DNA of 64,000 nt, taken from NCBI GenBank assembly GCA_039105265.1, contig JAPFFF010000003.1, positions 3,596,001 to 3,660,000 on the forward strand. The letters run 5' to 3'. The position numbers and the translations under genes were made by a program. Positions 29,419-41,030 of the stretch are shown piece by piece. Numbering within the stretch: the first letter of the stretch is position 1; the number at the start of each line of letters is the position of its first letter. This DNA is from Tritrichomonas musculus (taxonomy: Eukaryota; Parabasalia; Tritrichomonadida; Tritrichomonadidae). The notes under the pieces were generated by a model. The model was not told the origin of the DNA. It worked only from the letters and a program-made list of their open reading frames with translations, and did no database searches.

Positions 29419-30921
29419 TTAAGTATATCCATATTCATTCAAACTCAGATCAATATAATTTTGCAGGTTGCCGTCTTTATATCCAAGAGCTTTAATTAAG
29501 TTAATCAAAGAGAAAATTTGATCTTTTAATTCATTTTCATGCGATTCGAAATTATCAAACAAAAGATCAACAAATTCTTTGTTAACGAACACCATTCTAT
29601 CATTATCGATATCAGTGAAATTCAACCAATCTTTGATTACAAACAATACTTTCTCTTTCACGTCGAAAGATGCTTTTTCGAACACAAGTTTCAATCGATC
29701 AGCCACTTTATTTTTCAGTGCAGAAAAAATAGCCTCTTTGTCGTATCTAAACAATGATTGAATTGCTTTCAAAGCCACAAAAACTTCAACCTTACTGTTA
29801 GAAAGAATTGAATCATTCAAAAAGTTCCACGGAATTTTGTTGTTTTCAATAAACAAATTCTTGCAATAATCAATAATTTGGTTGCTGTAAACAACGGTTA
29901 TCAATTTGTATGTCTCAATTCTATTTGTGGGAGTCATTTGCGGAATCATTTGTAAAACAAAAGGAAAAATATTTTCAACAAAATTATGATCAAAATGAAG
30001 AAAAATGAATGTTTGAATTGCTTCTTTTTGTGAATGTATGAAAAAGTTTTTTAAAAGGTCATATATTTTGGTTTGAAGTTGGCAAACTTCTGCTTCATTT
30101 AGCAACAAAGGAACTGCTTCTTCTGTATTTGGTCCAAATGAAAGAGAAACAATTCTAACAATTCTTTTAAAAAGTAAAGAACAAGTGTAAATCATTTCAT
30201 CTAGCTTGTAAAAATTGCTGTTGGGGACAAAAAGAGCATCACATATTTGAAAGAAATCACTTGTAAATTGACTGCTGACTAATTTTTGATAGATTTTTTG
30301 ATTCATTGAAAAAGTTTCTAAAATTTGTAACGATTTTAGCAAAAGTTCTTGGTTCTCTAAAGCAATTCCGTTTTTAATCTTGATATGCGACATTATGTAG
30401 TCTATTCCATTATGCGATATTATGTCATCCTTAAATAAATCACTGCTTGAATAGTAATCTATTATGTCAAAAATAAAAAGAATGATATCTAAGGCTGTGA
30501 CATTTTGTAAACAAAAAATAATGTCATCAATAATTATTGGAGTTGTTTCTATAAAGATTAATGCGTCTTCTGTTAATTCACGTCTGCATAAATTTCGATT
30601 TGGATCTAAATATGATATCTGAGTTATAAATTTGTTCAATGAATTGGATATTATTGAAAGTGACTTGTTTTCTATTCCTTCCCGAAACTCTTGCGAAAAT
30701 TGTGAAACTTCATCTCGTTCGACATAAGGTGGTATTCCTGAATTATTTGTACATAAAATAAAATAGTCATTTGGGATTTCATCTTTCAATTCTGATTGGA
30801 TTCTGTTATTCTGTAAATTATCTGAATTATCTGAATCTGATATTTTATATATATACATAAGGAAAGGAATAAAAAAATTAGTCAAAAAGTTAATTCGTTT
30901 ACAATTTAAAAATGTAACCAT
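29419..30921 (-). CDS. Armadillo-like helical-repeat protein, hypothetical
   Basis: A 500-residue all-helical protein. It has paired helices of about 40 residues (SLSIISNSLNKFITQISY, LDIILFIFDIIDYYSS, LLKSLQILETFSMNQKIYQK, AIQTFIFLHFDHNFVENIFP, VFVALKAIQSLFRYDKEAIF) typical of ARM/HEAT-like solenoids. Related hypothetical proteins are common in trichomonads. No catalytic motif or targeting signal is clear. The first 25 residues (VTFLNCKRINFLTNFFIPFL) are hydrophobic and may not be translated; the next Met is at 30858, just before an acidic Asn-rich segment, and is an equally good start. Function unknown. Confidence 0.7.
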   Translation of the reverse strand: MVTFLNCKRINFLTNFFIPFLMYIYKISDSDNSDNLQNNRIQSELKDEIPNDYFILCTNNSGIPPYVERDEVSQFSQEFREGIENKSLSIISNSLNKFITQISYLDPNRNLCRRELTEDALIFIETTPIIIDDIIFCLQNVTALDIILFIFDIIDYYSSSDLFKDDIISHNGIDYIMSHIKIKNGIALENQELLLKSLQILETFSMNQKIYQKLVSSQFTSDFFQICDALFVPNSNFYKLDEMIYTCSLLFKRIVRIVSLSFGPNTEEAVPLLLNEAEVCQLQTKIYDLLKNFFIHSQKEAIQTFIFLHFDHNFVENIFPFVLQMIPQMTPTNRIETYKLITVVYSNQIIDYCKNLFIENNKIPWNFLNDSILSNSKVEVFVALKAIQSLFRYDKEAIFSALKNKVADRLKLVFEKASFDVKEKVLFVIKDWLNFTDIDNDRMVFVNKEFVDLLFDNFESHENELKDQIFSLINLIKALGYKDGNLQNYIDLSLNEYGYT

Positions 30922-32779
30922 ATTTATAAGAAATACAAATATCTCAAAATCAAAAGATAATTAGAGAGATTAAGGTTTTTATAATATAAGAAAAATCTCA
31001 CATTCCGTATTCATTACATTTTTGATGTACTGGTTCTCTGCCTTCTTGAAAATTGATGGTTGATGTGTTGATTTCATCAAAAGCCAAATCCAGAATCAGT
31101 GCCAAACATCTTGGTTATTCTTCTTTTCATGAAACTGGAACCTACCAGAACAGAAGAATGACCAAGAAATTGTTTATTAAAAATTCAATTAAACGATGAT
31201 TTTCAATTGAATTTCTAAAAAAATAAGTTGGCTTGTATTGTGATTATTTTTTGGTTTTCAATAGATTAAATATTATAATTATTTTTATAATATAGTAATA
31301 AATAATATTACTTTATAAAAAATATTTTTTTAATATTTTTATGAAGATGAGCAAATTTAAATTTTTCATGAATCACTTCACTATTAACTTCACCTCACCG
31401 AAAATAATCATCTCACGTCACTAAAATAATAATAACGTACAAAAATACGATGAGAAATAATTCAAAATAATACAAAATATTAATTGCATTTTTCTTTAAA
31501 ATGAGAGAATAAAGTAACTTATTTACATAATAAATTTTATTTAAATATTTATTATTATTATATCGTACAATTAGTGAATAATTATTTCGTAAATCAATTG
31601 AGAAATTGTTAATTTTCTTATATTTTTTTATGTAAAGTAGTATTTAAATCTATATATGGCTAATAAATTGGAAATGCAACAGATAATATATTTTATAAAT
31701 AAAATAAAAAATATTATTATTGATTTATAATTCATAAATATTTTATTTGACTCGAGATATAGACGAAACATAAATTTTTAAATGGTTTTTAAATTCTCAA
31801 CATCCATTAAAACCAATTATGGCAAATGTCAGTATTGGATATATAGAAGTAAATAATCTTAATATTTTTTCATAAGATAAAATATTCATTCAATGAAAGT
31901 AAAAATAAAAAAAAACAAATAACGAGTTAAAAGTACCGTACCTTGAAAAACCTATAATATTGCTCTCAAATAACTTCATACTAGATTTGAATGAAATTGA
32001 ATGATCTTAATAACAAAGAAAATACATTATATCTCCAAAAATTAAAAAGAAATAATACATTATCTTTATCTAAAAAATATTATTATTAATTGTTTGATGA
32101 TTTAGTAACAATGTATTTTCATTTTGAGTAACTTGCAATATTTTCAGATCTATTTGTTATAAAAATTAAGTTTCTCGTAATGTAGCCTAACGAAAACTAT
32201 TATGATTTGTTTTTATTCGCTTTTCGACTGCTTCTCTTCTTTTGGTATTTTCAATAATTTTATTGTTTTTTTTTTTATTAGAAAGAGGTATTGAAATTAC
32301 CAAAATTTGAATAAAATACAAAATTAAAACGATTTTTTCATAATTTTTTAATATAAACCAATTTCTTATTAAAAATTTTTAATCAATCAAATTGATCATT
32401 TTAAAAAGGAATTTCTTGTGAATATAATAGGACTCATTAGAGTTGGAAAATCTGAAAGAACATTTCCTTTAGATATTTCTTTTCTTTTTAAATTTGAGGA
32501 TTTGAGGTTTTAAAGGATAAATTCGAGTGTAAATGAATCCATTTTGGGATATTTCAACTTTGATACTGCTTCAAGCGTTTATAATACTAGAAGAAATTAT
32601 ATAACGTGCTTGTGCAGCTATTGAGCCAAATTTTTTTGAGAAACTGTTAATAAAAATGAAAATTAACGTATACTTTTTTACTTCATTTATTAATTAAAAA
32701 ATTTCAATGAATAAACTTCACAGTTGTTTCTCAAAAATTCTTTATAATTGAAATATTTGTATTAAACTATAATAAATTA

Positions 32780-33638
32780 AAGGTCGTACAACTAAATTGA
32801 ATAAAAAATAAAATTAAATAAATTTATATTTATCTTAATAAATAATTTATTTAATAATTATAATATATAATTTATATAATTTATATCCAATATTATAAAA
32901 TGTAATGGTTGAAATAAAGACTTTAATTAAAATTCAATATATATCTATTTCTTATATATTTGCATCATTTAAAAAATATAGATGTCATTTGAATGGATAT
33001 ACTATGTGTTATACAAATAATATTTTACTTTTTGACGAAATCCTTCAGTAATTGAAATATTAAACTTTTTATATTTATGAAACCAATCAACTAAATCTTC
33101 ATTTTTAGAAAAAACTGACATTTGATTTAGAATAAAATTCAAATATATTAGAAAGTAAATGCATATAAATAAAATTGTATTCGTCATTTGGCTCCTGTAA
33201 CGTCCAATTTTTTTAAAATCATCATTTAATAATTCAACAAATTCAATTTTTCTGTATTTTTGGCTAAAAAATGAATTTTTTTTTTCAATAATAATAACTA
33301 TTTTTATATAACACTTAATGTTTTAAAAGCATATAAAAAGATATCAAAAGAATTAATGATTAAAATAAATTATATAAAAAGTTATCGCTATTCTAAATTT
33401 TTATAAAGTTTTATAAAATTCTTATCAAAAATAATTAAAATAAATTGAGATAAAATACTCAAATTTATTTTCTGAAGAAAATTTAATATATACTTATATC
33501 CTTTTAGTTTTTATTTTAATTTGAATTTTGTACGATGCAAATATTTATAAAACTGATTATTATTATTAAAATAAAATATAATTAGTTTAAATAAACCAAT
33601 CATTGAGTTTTACTGTTAAAATTCAGTTGTACGACCTT
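32780..33638. mobile_element. MITE-like element, TA flanks, 14-bp perfect TIR
   Basis: AAGGTCGTACAACT at 32780-32793 recurs exactly inverted at 33625-33638, and AATT matches follow after one mismatch. TA dinucleotides flank both ends (32778-32779 and 33639-33640), as for Tc1/mariner-type insertions. The 859-bp interior has only a 61-codon minus-strand ORF of unknown nature (33002-33187). Interpreted as a non-autonomous Tc1/mariner-like element. Confidence 0.6.
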
Positions 33639-34414
33639 TAATAAATTTCAATAATTGAATGGATTTTGTATAAAGTTATATTGAGAGTAGTATGAGGTTT
33701 TTAAATATACGGAATATTTTTCATTTGACCTTTTTTTTTATTGAAATTTTTTACCCTTTCATTTTTGATATTAATTTTTTTATTTCTAACAACTTTTTGA
33801 GAGAAAAAATTTACAACATATTATTTTTGACATTTTTAAGGTAGATTTATGGTCAAATATTGAAAACTTCCGATTGGGGGCGAAAACGATCGTCCTTGAA
33901 TATGTCAAATTTTTTTCTCAATTTATTATATTTGCTATATATTTATATAAGGATTTTATTATCAAATAACTAAAAAAGATGAAACCGATTAATTTAATAT
34001 TTAATTGAAATATCGAAATTACTTTCAATTTTTTCAAACGATAAAAACTCTTTTTAATCAATTATCAATCATCATGATTCATATAGAGTTTTTTTTATTT
34101 TTATTCTTCTTCTTTTTAATCAACAGAATACCAGAATTCTCCACATATCAAATCAAGATGACTCAAAAGAATTATTCATTTTATTAAAAAGTTTTATTTT
34201 ACAATTTTTATGCTCATATAAAATTAGGTAAGTACAAATTACATCGAATCAATGCATAAAAATAATAATTTCTTTTGATAATACTTATAATGAACTTTGA
34301 TTAAAATGCCAACCAAATCAATGTTGATGTATTCTGATAAAAAGAATTTCATATAAATAGATTTCAAAAAAGTGTAGATACAAAAAAAAAAAAAAAAAAA
34401 ACGAATCATCAAGT

Positions 34415-35113
34415 AGGCCTTCATTTTTAGACCTTTGGACATTGATATTTTTTGGTCTATTAGACCAGCTAAATATACATTGAAATATAATCATAAAATT
34501 TTTAAAATTTTTACATAAAATAAAAGATTTTTCTAATAAATAGTATTTTTACTCAAACAAACAGTAGTCAAAAATACCAGTTATAGGCTAATTTAGGCTA
34601 ATATATAATTTTTAAATAAATCTTATAATTTCTCCACTTTTTATGAGATTTTTTAAATTCCGCCAATGCTTTTTTAATTCAAAAAAATTCTGAAAAAATT
34701 CACTTTTTCAAGAAAAAAATCTTGGTTTTTTCGTGGTCTAACAAAAGTGCCATCTTGGTCTAAAAAACCGATTTTTTTGTTATTTGAATGCTTTACAATC
34801 ACTTTTAATAGCTTTACATGGTCTAAAGGAGACCGTTTGATTGGTCTAAATCTTTTCCAACTAAAAAGCATTATAAGCATACAAATTTTTGAATATCAAT
34901 CCAAAATTGAAATAAAAAAATAAGTAACGCAAGTTTTACTTTAGTTTTTTAAAAAATATTATATCTGCATTGTATATTTCATAAAAAAACATATTTATTA
35001 AAAAAGTTTATAAACTTTCAAAATTTTTAAAATTTTTTTTTTAAAATTTTGATCTATTTTCTCTCAAAAAAAAAGACCATGTTTTTTATTCTTTGGTCTA
35101 AAAATGAAGCCCT
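34415..35113. mobile_element. MULE-like MITE with 10-bp target duplication and GGTCTA motif array
   Basis: The left end AGGCCTTCATTTTTAGACC (34415-34433) is inverted at 35095-35113 with one mismatch. The 10-bp direct repeat ATCATCAAGT flanks it at 34405-34414 and 35114-35123. A 9-11-bp duplication is the hallmark of Mutator-like elements. The 699-bp element has no transposase. GGTCTA (or its inverse TAGACC) occurs about eight times across it, including both TIRs. Confidence 0.65.
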
Positions 35114-36004
35114 ATCATCAAGTTAATAAAAAGCATGCTTTCAGATTATTTTCTTGTTTTTGTTCAAATTAATGATTTTGATGAAAATGAAAAGAAACTT
35201 TTTATTCAATTTAACATAGTCTTCTGAAATTTTAATTATCTCCCCCTTCAAAAATTCTTATGAAATTCTCATTTATGCCAATTGCATTCATATTAAAAAA
35301 CTTTTAAAAATATATTATTGCTCTTGGCTTGTTTGAATTAACAATGCTTTATAAAATTGACTAAAAATAAAATAAAATATTTATAAAAAGTAAAAAAAAA
35401 AAGATATTTGATTGAATAAAACATGCATTATTTCAATAAAATCCAGAATGTAATCAAAAATTTGATATTACCTTCATATGTATTTGATTTATTAATTATT
35501 TATTTCTAGAAAAATTGCTGACTTTTATATAAAACATTTACGATAAATTTGACAACATAAGCAATACCTAAGTTTATATTCTCTTTCCTCCATGTATTCT
35601 TTTTAAACCTGGAATTTTGTTTATTTCAACATACATATTTTTTTCGAAAAAATACAACTATTATTATTATTTTATGTATGCTTTAAATATAATTAATATT
35701 TTCAGAAAAAAAATAATTTGAACTCTGACCATTAGAGGCCAATTTCATAGAAATATATTTATCAAATTTATTTATTGAAAATCCTTCAAATAGTTTTTTG
35801 AAAAAAAATTTGGGAGAAGTAACAGCTTTTTGATAAAAACAATCTAAATAAATCTGAATTTTATTGAATATATGCTCTTAATTTGTTAAAATTATTCATT
35901 TTTTGTGATTATTTCTAAATAATCATTTAAAAAATTCTTTTAAACTTTTCTTTACCTTATAAAATTTTGAATCAAAATAATTATTATAATTATTAATTAT
36001 TAAA

Positions 36005-36904
36005 ATGAAACAGAATGAACCAAAAAAAAGAAACTATGTGAAAAGAAAAAGGTCTCTTAGTGAGTCAACTAAAATCATTCTTTCCACTCTTCAGGTAATC
36101 AACTCGAGTTCACCAAATCCTCTTGATAATAACGAACTCACCCGTATAGCTATTAATCATGCCAAGGCTATTGAAGCAACGTGCTGGTCTAGACGTGCAA
36201 AGTTCTCAGATGAAATATTTCAAACAATCATTCGTTCAAAGACAACAGAGCTTTGTCAAACACTACTTTCATCATCTTTTTCTGGAATGCTTGTCTTGTC
36301 TAAAGGAAGTGAACCAGCATTACCAATACCACCTTCGAGTTCCTCATCTATTCCAAGCAGAAATCATTTTCTGTCGACAAATCAACAAAATAATAGTATT
36401 CAATTTCAGCAGCATTATCTTTTATCTTCTCCTAATGATTCACCATCAACATCACCAAACTCAAATTCAATAGATTGCGGCTCCAATATTTCTGAAAATA
36501 AAAATAATAACCCTTTATTCCAATATTCCTTAATACCAAATTATCCTCTCCCACCTCTAGATGCTCAAATTTCCCAATCAGGTATTTCATCTAACATTCT
36601 AATTGAAACAAGTTCAGTTCTTCCTCATGCTCAGCAAACTCATTTGAAACAACCTTTGTATCAAATTAATCATAGTCAGCCTTTGAATAAAAGTTATATA
36701 ATAAGCAATCTGACCACTTCAGACTTGCAATCGAATGCCAAAGAACAGTTATATCCAAACAGATTAAACTCAGACACTGTTTCAAAGTCTAAAATAATAA
36801 ATTTATCAAAACAACCAAATTTTGATGAGGAAAATAATTCTGATTGTTGGCATAAGGCAACACCAAAAATCAAATTCCCATCAATTTCATCTTTGTTAAG
36901 TTAA
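36005..36904 (+). CDS. Hypothetical nuclear-type protein with helical N-terminal domain
   Basis: A 299-residue protein. The start is very basic (KKRNYVKRKRSLS), like a nuclear localisation signal. Residues about 42-92 are a compact helical segment (NNELTRIAINHAKAIEATCW, then SDEIFQTIIRSKTTELCQTL). Its 'AxxIExxCW ... SDExFxxxIRxKTxEL' pattern recalls the central helical domain of TFIIS-type elongation factors, but the zinc ribbon and other hallmarks are absent. The rest (100-299) is Ser/Asn/Gln/Pro-rich and disordered, ending with a short conserved-looking IKFPSISSLLS. I do not recognise the family; a transcription-linked role is a guess. It is the only probable host gene inside the mobile-element island. 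Confidence 0.65.
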   Translation: MKQNEPKKRNYVKRKRSLSESTKIILSTLQVINSSSPNPLDNNELTRIAINHAKAIEATCWSRRAKFSDEIFQTIIRSKTTELCQTLLSSSFSGMLVLSKGSEPALPIPPSSSSSIPSRNHFLSTNQQNNSIQFQQHYLLSSPNDSPSTSPNSNSIDCGSNISENKNNNPLFQYSLIPNYPLPPLDAQISQSGISSNILIETSSVLPHAQQTHLKQPLYQINHSQPLNKSYIISNLTTSDLQSNAKEQLYPNRLNSDTVSKSKIINLSKQPNFDEENNSDCWHKATPKIKFPSISSLLS

Positions 36905-38862
36905 TTTTATAAAATGTTTAAAGATATAATTTTTTTTCATCTATTATTTTTCGAAATCATATATTTTATTTAATATTTGACCTTTTATCATAAAAAGTTT
37001 ATTAATTCTCAAAATAAAATAAGAATAATAAAATTACGGTAAAATATTCATAATTGACATGACAGCCAAATTTTTAAATATTATTTGTATTGCTATTTGG
37101 GGAATAAAATAAAAAATAATTTAATTTTTCTGAATAATTGAGAGGATATAATTATTTATCCGCCTGAAAAGTTTTCAAAATTATGCATAAAAAAATAATA
37201 GTAGAAAAAAAAGAAATTGAAATAACATTTGCAAAAAATGATAGTAAAATTGTAGATAATATATTTTTAACAACTTAAGAAATAAAAATGATTTATTTTC
37301 AATTTTGAATAATTCTTTTCATAAATTGAATAAAGTCGGATAAAACTTTATTCATTATTTGAATAGCTCTAAATCTCTTTTTAATTTTGAGGAAAATAAT
37401 AAAAAACAATTATTTTAATATTATATACAAATTGTAAGCCATTATCTTTATAATTAATTTTTTGGCTCAAATCAAAAAAAAAAAATGAAAATCCGAAAAA
37501 GATTAAAAATAATAAATGAATTCTAATTTTATTTGGATTTTTCTCTTTTAATTTTGATTGCAACTAGGCCTTCATTTTATGCCCAGCAAATGAAAAACAA
37601 GGGCGATAACTTTTTGATTGGTACTAATTTTAATGTAAAGTTAATATCTAAGTGATAAATTGTAAATTGTTTTTTTAAACAAAATACATGTAATATGCTT
37701 TTAATACAATACATGTTGTATTTTTATTCTATGTTTATTTTAATATCAATATATAATATCAAGTAATATATAGACTTTTAAATAGATATTTTAAGATATT
37801 ATCATAATATTATAATATTTTTGAGATTCGATATATTCTAGTCCTGCCGTATCAGCTTTTTTGTTTAAACGATTAAATAATTAATTATTCGAAATGTGAA
37901 AAATGAGTTCAAAGAATTATATCTCTTAATATCGCTCAAAATAAGACGGTAATAATATAAGTACAAGTTGTTTAGTAGGAATATCGTTTTATATGTAGTT
38001 TTCTTAATTTATTTTATGGCAAGAAGTTTCGAAAATGTCAATCTCAAAAATTGATAATTATTATATCGCCTTTAAAAAAGTTATCAATTATGTTTACATC
38101 GCCCTTTTTTTTTTTTTTTTTTTTTTGTATGAAAGCGGGTAGATAAGCTTAGAAAAAGTCATTTTAGGCACTTTTTTACCCGAAATGCCACTTTTTTGCC
38201 GGAAAAATTTGAAAACTTTACACTAAAATTCTTTGATTTTCCTTTTATTCTATGAGTAAATTCAATATTTAATAAAACATTTTGAATTTGAAAAAAATTG
38301 TATTTTTTAAGAGAATTTTGATAAAAAATGAATATATCTTGGACAAAAAATTTATTTTATTAATTTTTCTAAAGAAAATCGTCGTCCATCCATTCTAAAA
38401 AACCAAAGGCGATTAATGGAGGCATAATTGCAACTCCAATTCAAAGATCGTATATTTCCCTTTTGCAATCAGTAATTGATTATTATCTACATCACATTTC
38501 ATATTTTACTATCAATTTTCCAGAATTGAAATTTCAACTGAATAGATATAACTATTAAATGATAATAAATCAAAAAGAAATTTCAGAAATTATATAAACA
38601 TACAAAGACATTCAGAATCATTAGCAAAATCGTAATAATTTCCTGTTCAACCAAAAAATATTTTCAAATAATTTAAACAATATTCTTTATTTATATGAAA
38701 GCTAGAGGAATTCAATTGCTAGGTCAAAGTATAAACATTATTAATTTAGTTATAAAAGAAAAAATTGAAATATTTATTTGTATGTTTATTTATTTCATAA
38801 AGTAGAATCAAAAACGATAAGACAGGTTTTGAATTAATCTAATTCAAATTTCAATGCAAGGT
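36905..38862. other. AT-rich spacer left of the P-like element
   Basis: It contains TAGGCCTTCATTTTA at about 37570, which resembles the TIR of the 34415-35113 element and may be a solo end. There is a T22 tract at 38105-38126. No coding frame is recognised. Confidence 0.5.
38810..38824. repeat. Left arm of a palindromic pre-insertion site
   Basis: AAAAACGATAAGACA here is the exact inverse complement of TGTCTTATCGTTTTT. The latter is obtained by joining 38862-38870 to the six bases at 42357-42362 across the P-like insertion. The empty site was therefore a 15-bp perfect inverted repeat with a 37-bp loop. Confidence 0.7.
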
Positions 38863-38870
38863 GTCTTATC
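38863..38870. repeat. 8-bp target-site duplication, left copy
   Basis: GTCTTATC, repeated exactly at 42349-42356 immediately outside the right inverted repeat of the P-like element. Confidence 0.85.
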
Positions 38871-38900
38871 AACGGTACTGCGATCGGATGTAAAGTGTCA
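38871..38900 (+). repeat. Left terminal inverted repeat of the P-like element
   Basis: Thirty bases beginning AACGGTACTGCGATCGG and ending AAAGTGTCA. They match the right end inverted, except C/T at position 8. Confidence 0.9.
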
Positions 38901-39069
38901 GAAATTTTAAAAAAACTGTAAATATTTATAAAATTAATAATACATAATCTATTTTATATTAACTACTCAAAATATTTATTTATTTCAAAGTTTAAAATTT
39001 AGATTCTAAGATATAAGCATTATGTAAAAAGAATTGAAAAAGCTTCCTCAGCGTCTTTTTTCAAATATA

Positions 39070-39077
39070 TCACTTTT
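39070..39077 (+). promoter_or_regulatory. Trichomonad-type initiator inside the transposon
   Basis: TCACTTTT fits TCA(+1)-Py-(T/A) with the inferred +1 A at 39072, only 8 nt before the transposase ATG at 39080. This is the spacing usual for Trichomonas mRNAs. Confidence 0.4.
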
Positions 39078-39079
39078 AA

Positions 39080-40973
39080 ATGTCACACCTAAATCAAATC
39101 AATCAAACAAAAAAGGCATCTCCTGGAAGAGAATTAGGTTCAGTAAAGCACTCTCTAAATTGTTGTAGAAGAGAAATTGGCGATTTAAAAAATGAAATAG
39201 AAAATTTAAAAGATCAACATCAAAAAAAGATCCAAGAAATGCAAAAAAATTATTGGATTATTATTCAACAAAAAAATCAAGACTTTATTGAAAAAATAAA
39301 TCAAAAAAATGAAAAAAATATTTGAAAAGTATAAATTTTTACAAGATATGATATATTATGCAATGGGAGCGATTCCTTCATCTGATTTTCGCCATTTTTG
39401 CCAATTTTTCTTTTTACTGAATAGAAATGCATATGCAAATGCATGCAACTTTTTACCTAAAATACCAATTAGAACAATTTATGATAATTATTCATCAATT
39501 AGACATCAAAAAAATGATGAATTGTGCAATGTAGATTCAATTCAAAGTTTGCTTTCAAACAATTATCAATTTGAAGATGAAGAAAAAAATAGTGTAGAAC
39601 ATATAACTTTAGCAGGAGATGCCGCTTCAATCAAAAGGATGATAGAATCTGGAAATTCTGCCATTTATACTTATTTGGCGGTTCCTTTAAAGAAAAAAAG
39701 AAACCATTAGCAATTCACGTTCTCCCAACTAAAAATGGCTCATCGGGAAGAGAAATCGTAAATAGGTGCAACTACATTACGAGTTGTATCGAAAATAATA
39801 GTCGTTTTATTGTGGATTATATAGCGACAGATGGAGACATCGGGTTCGATTGCCTGCATCGTGATTTTTTTTAATTATCGAGCCAATTATTAATTCAAAA
39901 ATAACATATAAAGAAAAAATAAATCAGATGATAACCTTTACTCATATACCAGTAAATGACCCGCTCCATTTGTTTAAAAATGGGAGGTCCCATTTACTAA
40001 ACCACCCACTCATGGTAGACCAGCAAACCATGAGGTGTGTTAATATGGAACTATATCAAAAAGCAACAGGTTTGACAAAAGAAATATATGATCGTTCTAA
40101 CATTGCATTCATGAAAAATTTCTATGCCTTATCAATCTTTTCATGGGAAAACTTTCAAAAATTAATAGAAAATAACCGTTATGATGGTGCTTTTTATAAC
40201 CTTCCTTTTGTTTTCATGATCCAAGCTATAACTTCAAATGTTTTAAATAGATTTGATAGGCTAAGTTTGCTGGAAAATGCTATAAAATATTTCATTTTTC
40301 ATTTAAATAATGTTAGAAAAAGTCACAGCCGTGATTTTATCACTCCATCATATCATAAATCATCATTGGTACTCTCTTTGGCGAAGAGATATTTATTATA
40401 AGGAATATAAATACATGCATTGCATTGTCCATTGCATTGCTAAGAAATGATGAGGTTGCTTTTTCTCGCATTGGAAGTCATGCATTTGAGAGCCATTTTG
40501 GACTAGTCAGATTGTTTTCACATTTCAACAACACTTTCGAGAACGCGGTCAATGCAACCATTAATTCAATTCTGTTAAAAGATGTATGCTATAAACTAAA
40601 ATACAAATATAATATAAAATCAAGAATTAATGAAGCAGGTGCATATGTTGATAAAAATATATTAAATTCTAAATCATCAAATATTGACTTTAATTTAATT
40701 ACTGATACCGTTTTTTTAAGACTGCGTGGTGTTGAGATCACTATGAAACAATCAATGATTTTCATTGATAACATGAACCATTTTCATAAATTAACAAAAA
40801 CAAATTCACCAATTAGAGTTCAAAACGAGTTTTGTGGCAGATATCCATATTTTCGCTTACGAACAAACTCATGGGCTTTATCGATGATGCCTTTGCCTGC
40901 TATAACAAATGATGTTCCATCCTTATTTAGCTTTTATGATTCCAAAACTAGCTCTAAGAAAAAAACTAATTAA
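39080..40973 (+). pseudogene. P-like DDE transposase broken by several frameshifts
   Basis: Five consecutive open segments in changing frames read as one protein of about 630 residues. Segment 1 (39080-39325) is a coiled coil (CCRREIGDLKNEIENLKDQ). Segment 2 (39309-39710) has an HITLAGDAASIKRMI block whose Asp is a likely first catalytic residue. Segment 3 (about 39662-39871) has IVDYIATDGDIGFDCLHRDF, a likely second catalytic Asp. Segment 4 (39928-40401, open leftwards) has HIPVNDPLHLFKNGRSHLL, the typical P/THAP9 'D.PHLxKxxRN.L' block. Segment 5 (about 40395-40973) is the C-terminal region. Breaks fall near 39315 (A-run), 39693 (A-run), 39866 (T8) and 40385. The catalytic assignments are inferred by pattern. 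As written it cannot make a full transposase. Confidence 0.65.
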
Positions 40974-41030
40974 ATATCAACATTACGTTGGTTTAATCAA
41001 TTTGTTAATGTATTATTTAACATAACCAAT

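Larger units (their letters stand above)
30922..36004. other. 5-kb gene-free AT-rich region with nested repeat elements
   Basis: No credible coding frame. It contains two MITE-like elements (32780-33638 and 34415-35113), an older diverged inverted repeat (about 31930-31985 with 33667-33720) and an A20 tract (34382-34401). A slightly GC-richer patch at about 31000-31160 has short open stretches on the minus strand but no recognisable protein. Confidence 0.6.

Noticed and set aside
30999-31107. 34-codon minus-strand open stretch (ALILDLAFDEINTSTINFQE...)
   Set aside because: Protein-like, but it has no start codon, no recognisable family and no continuation in neighbouring frames.
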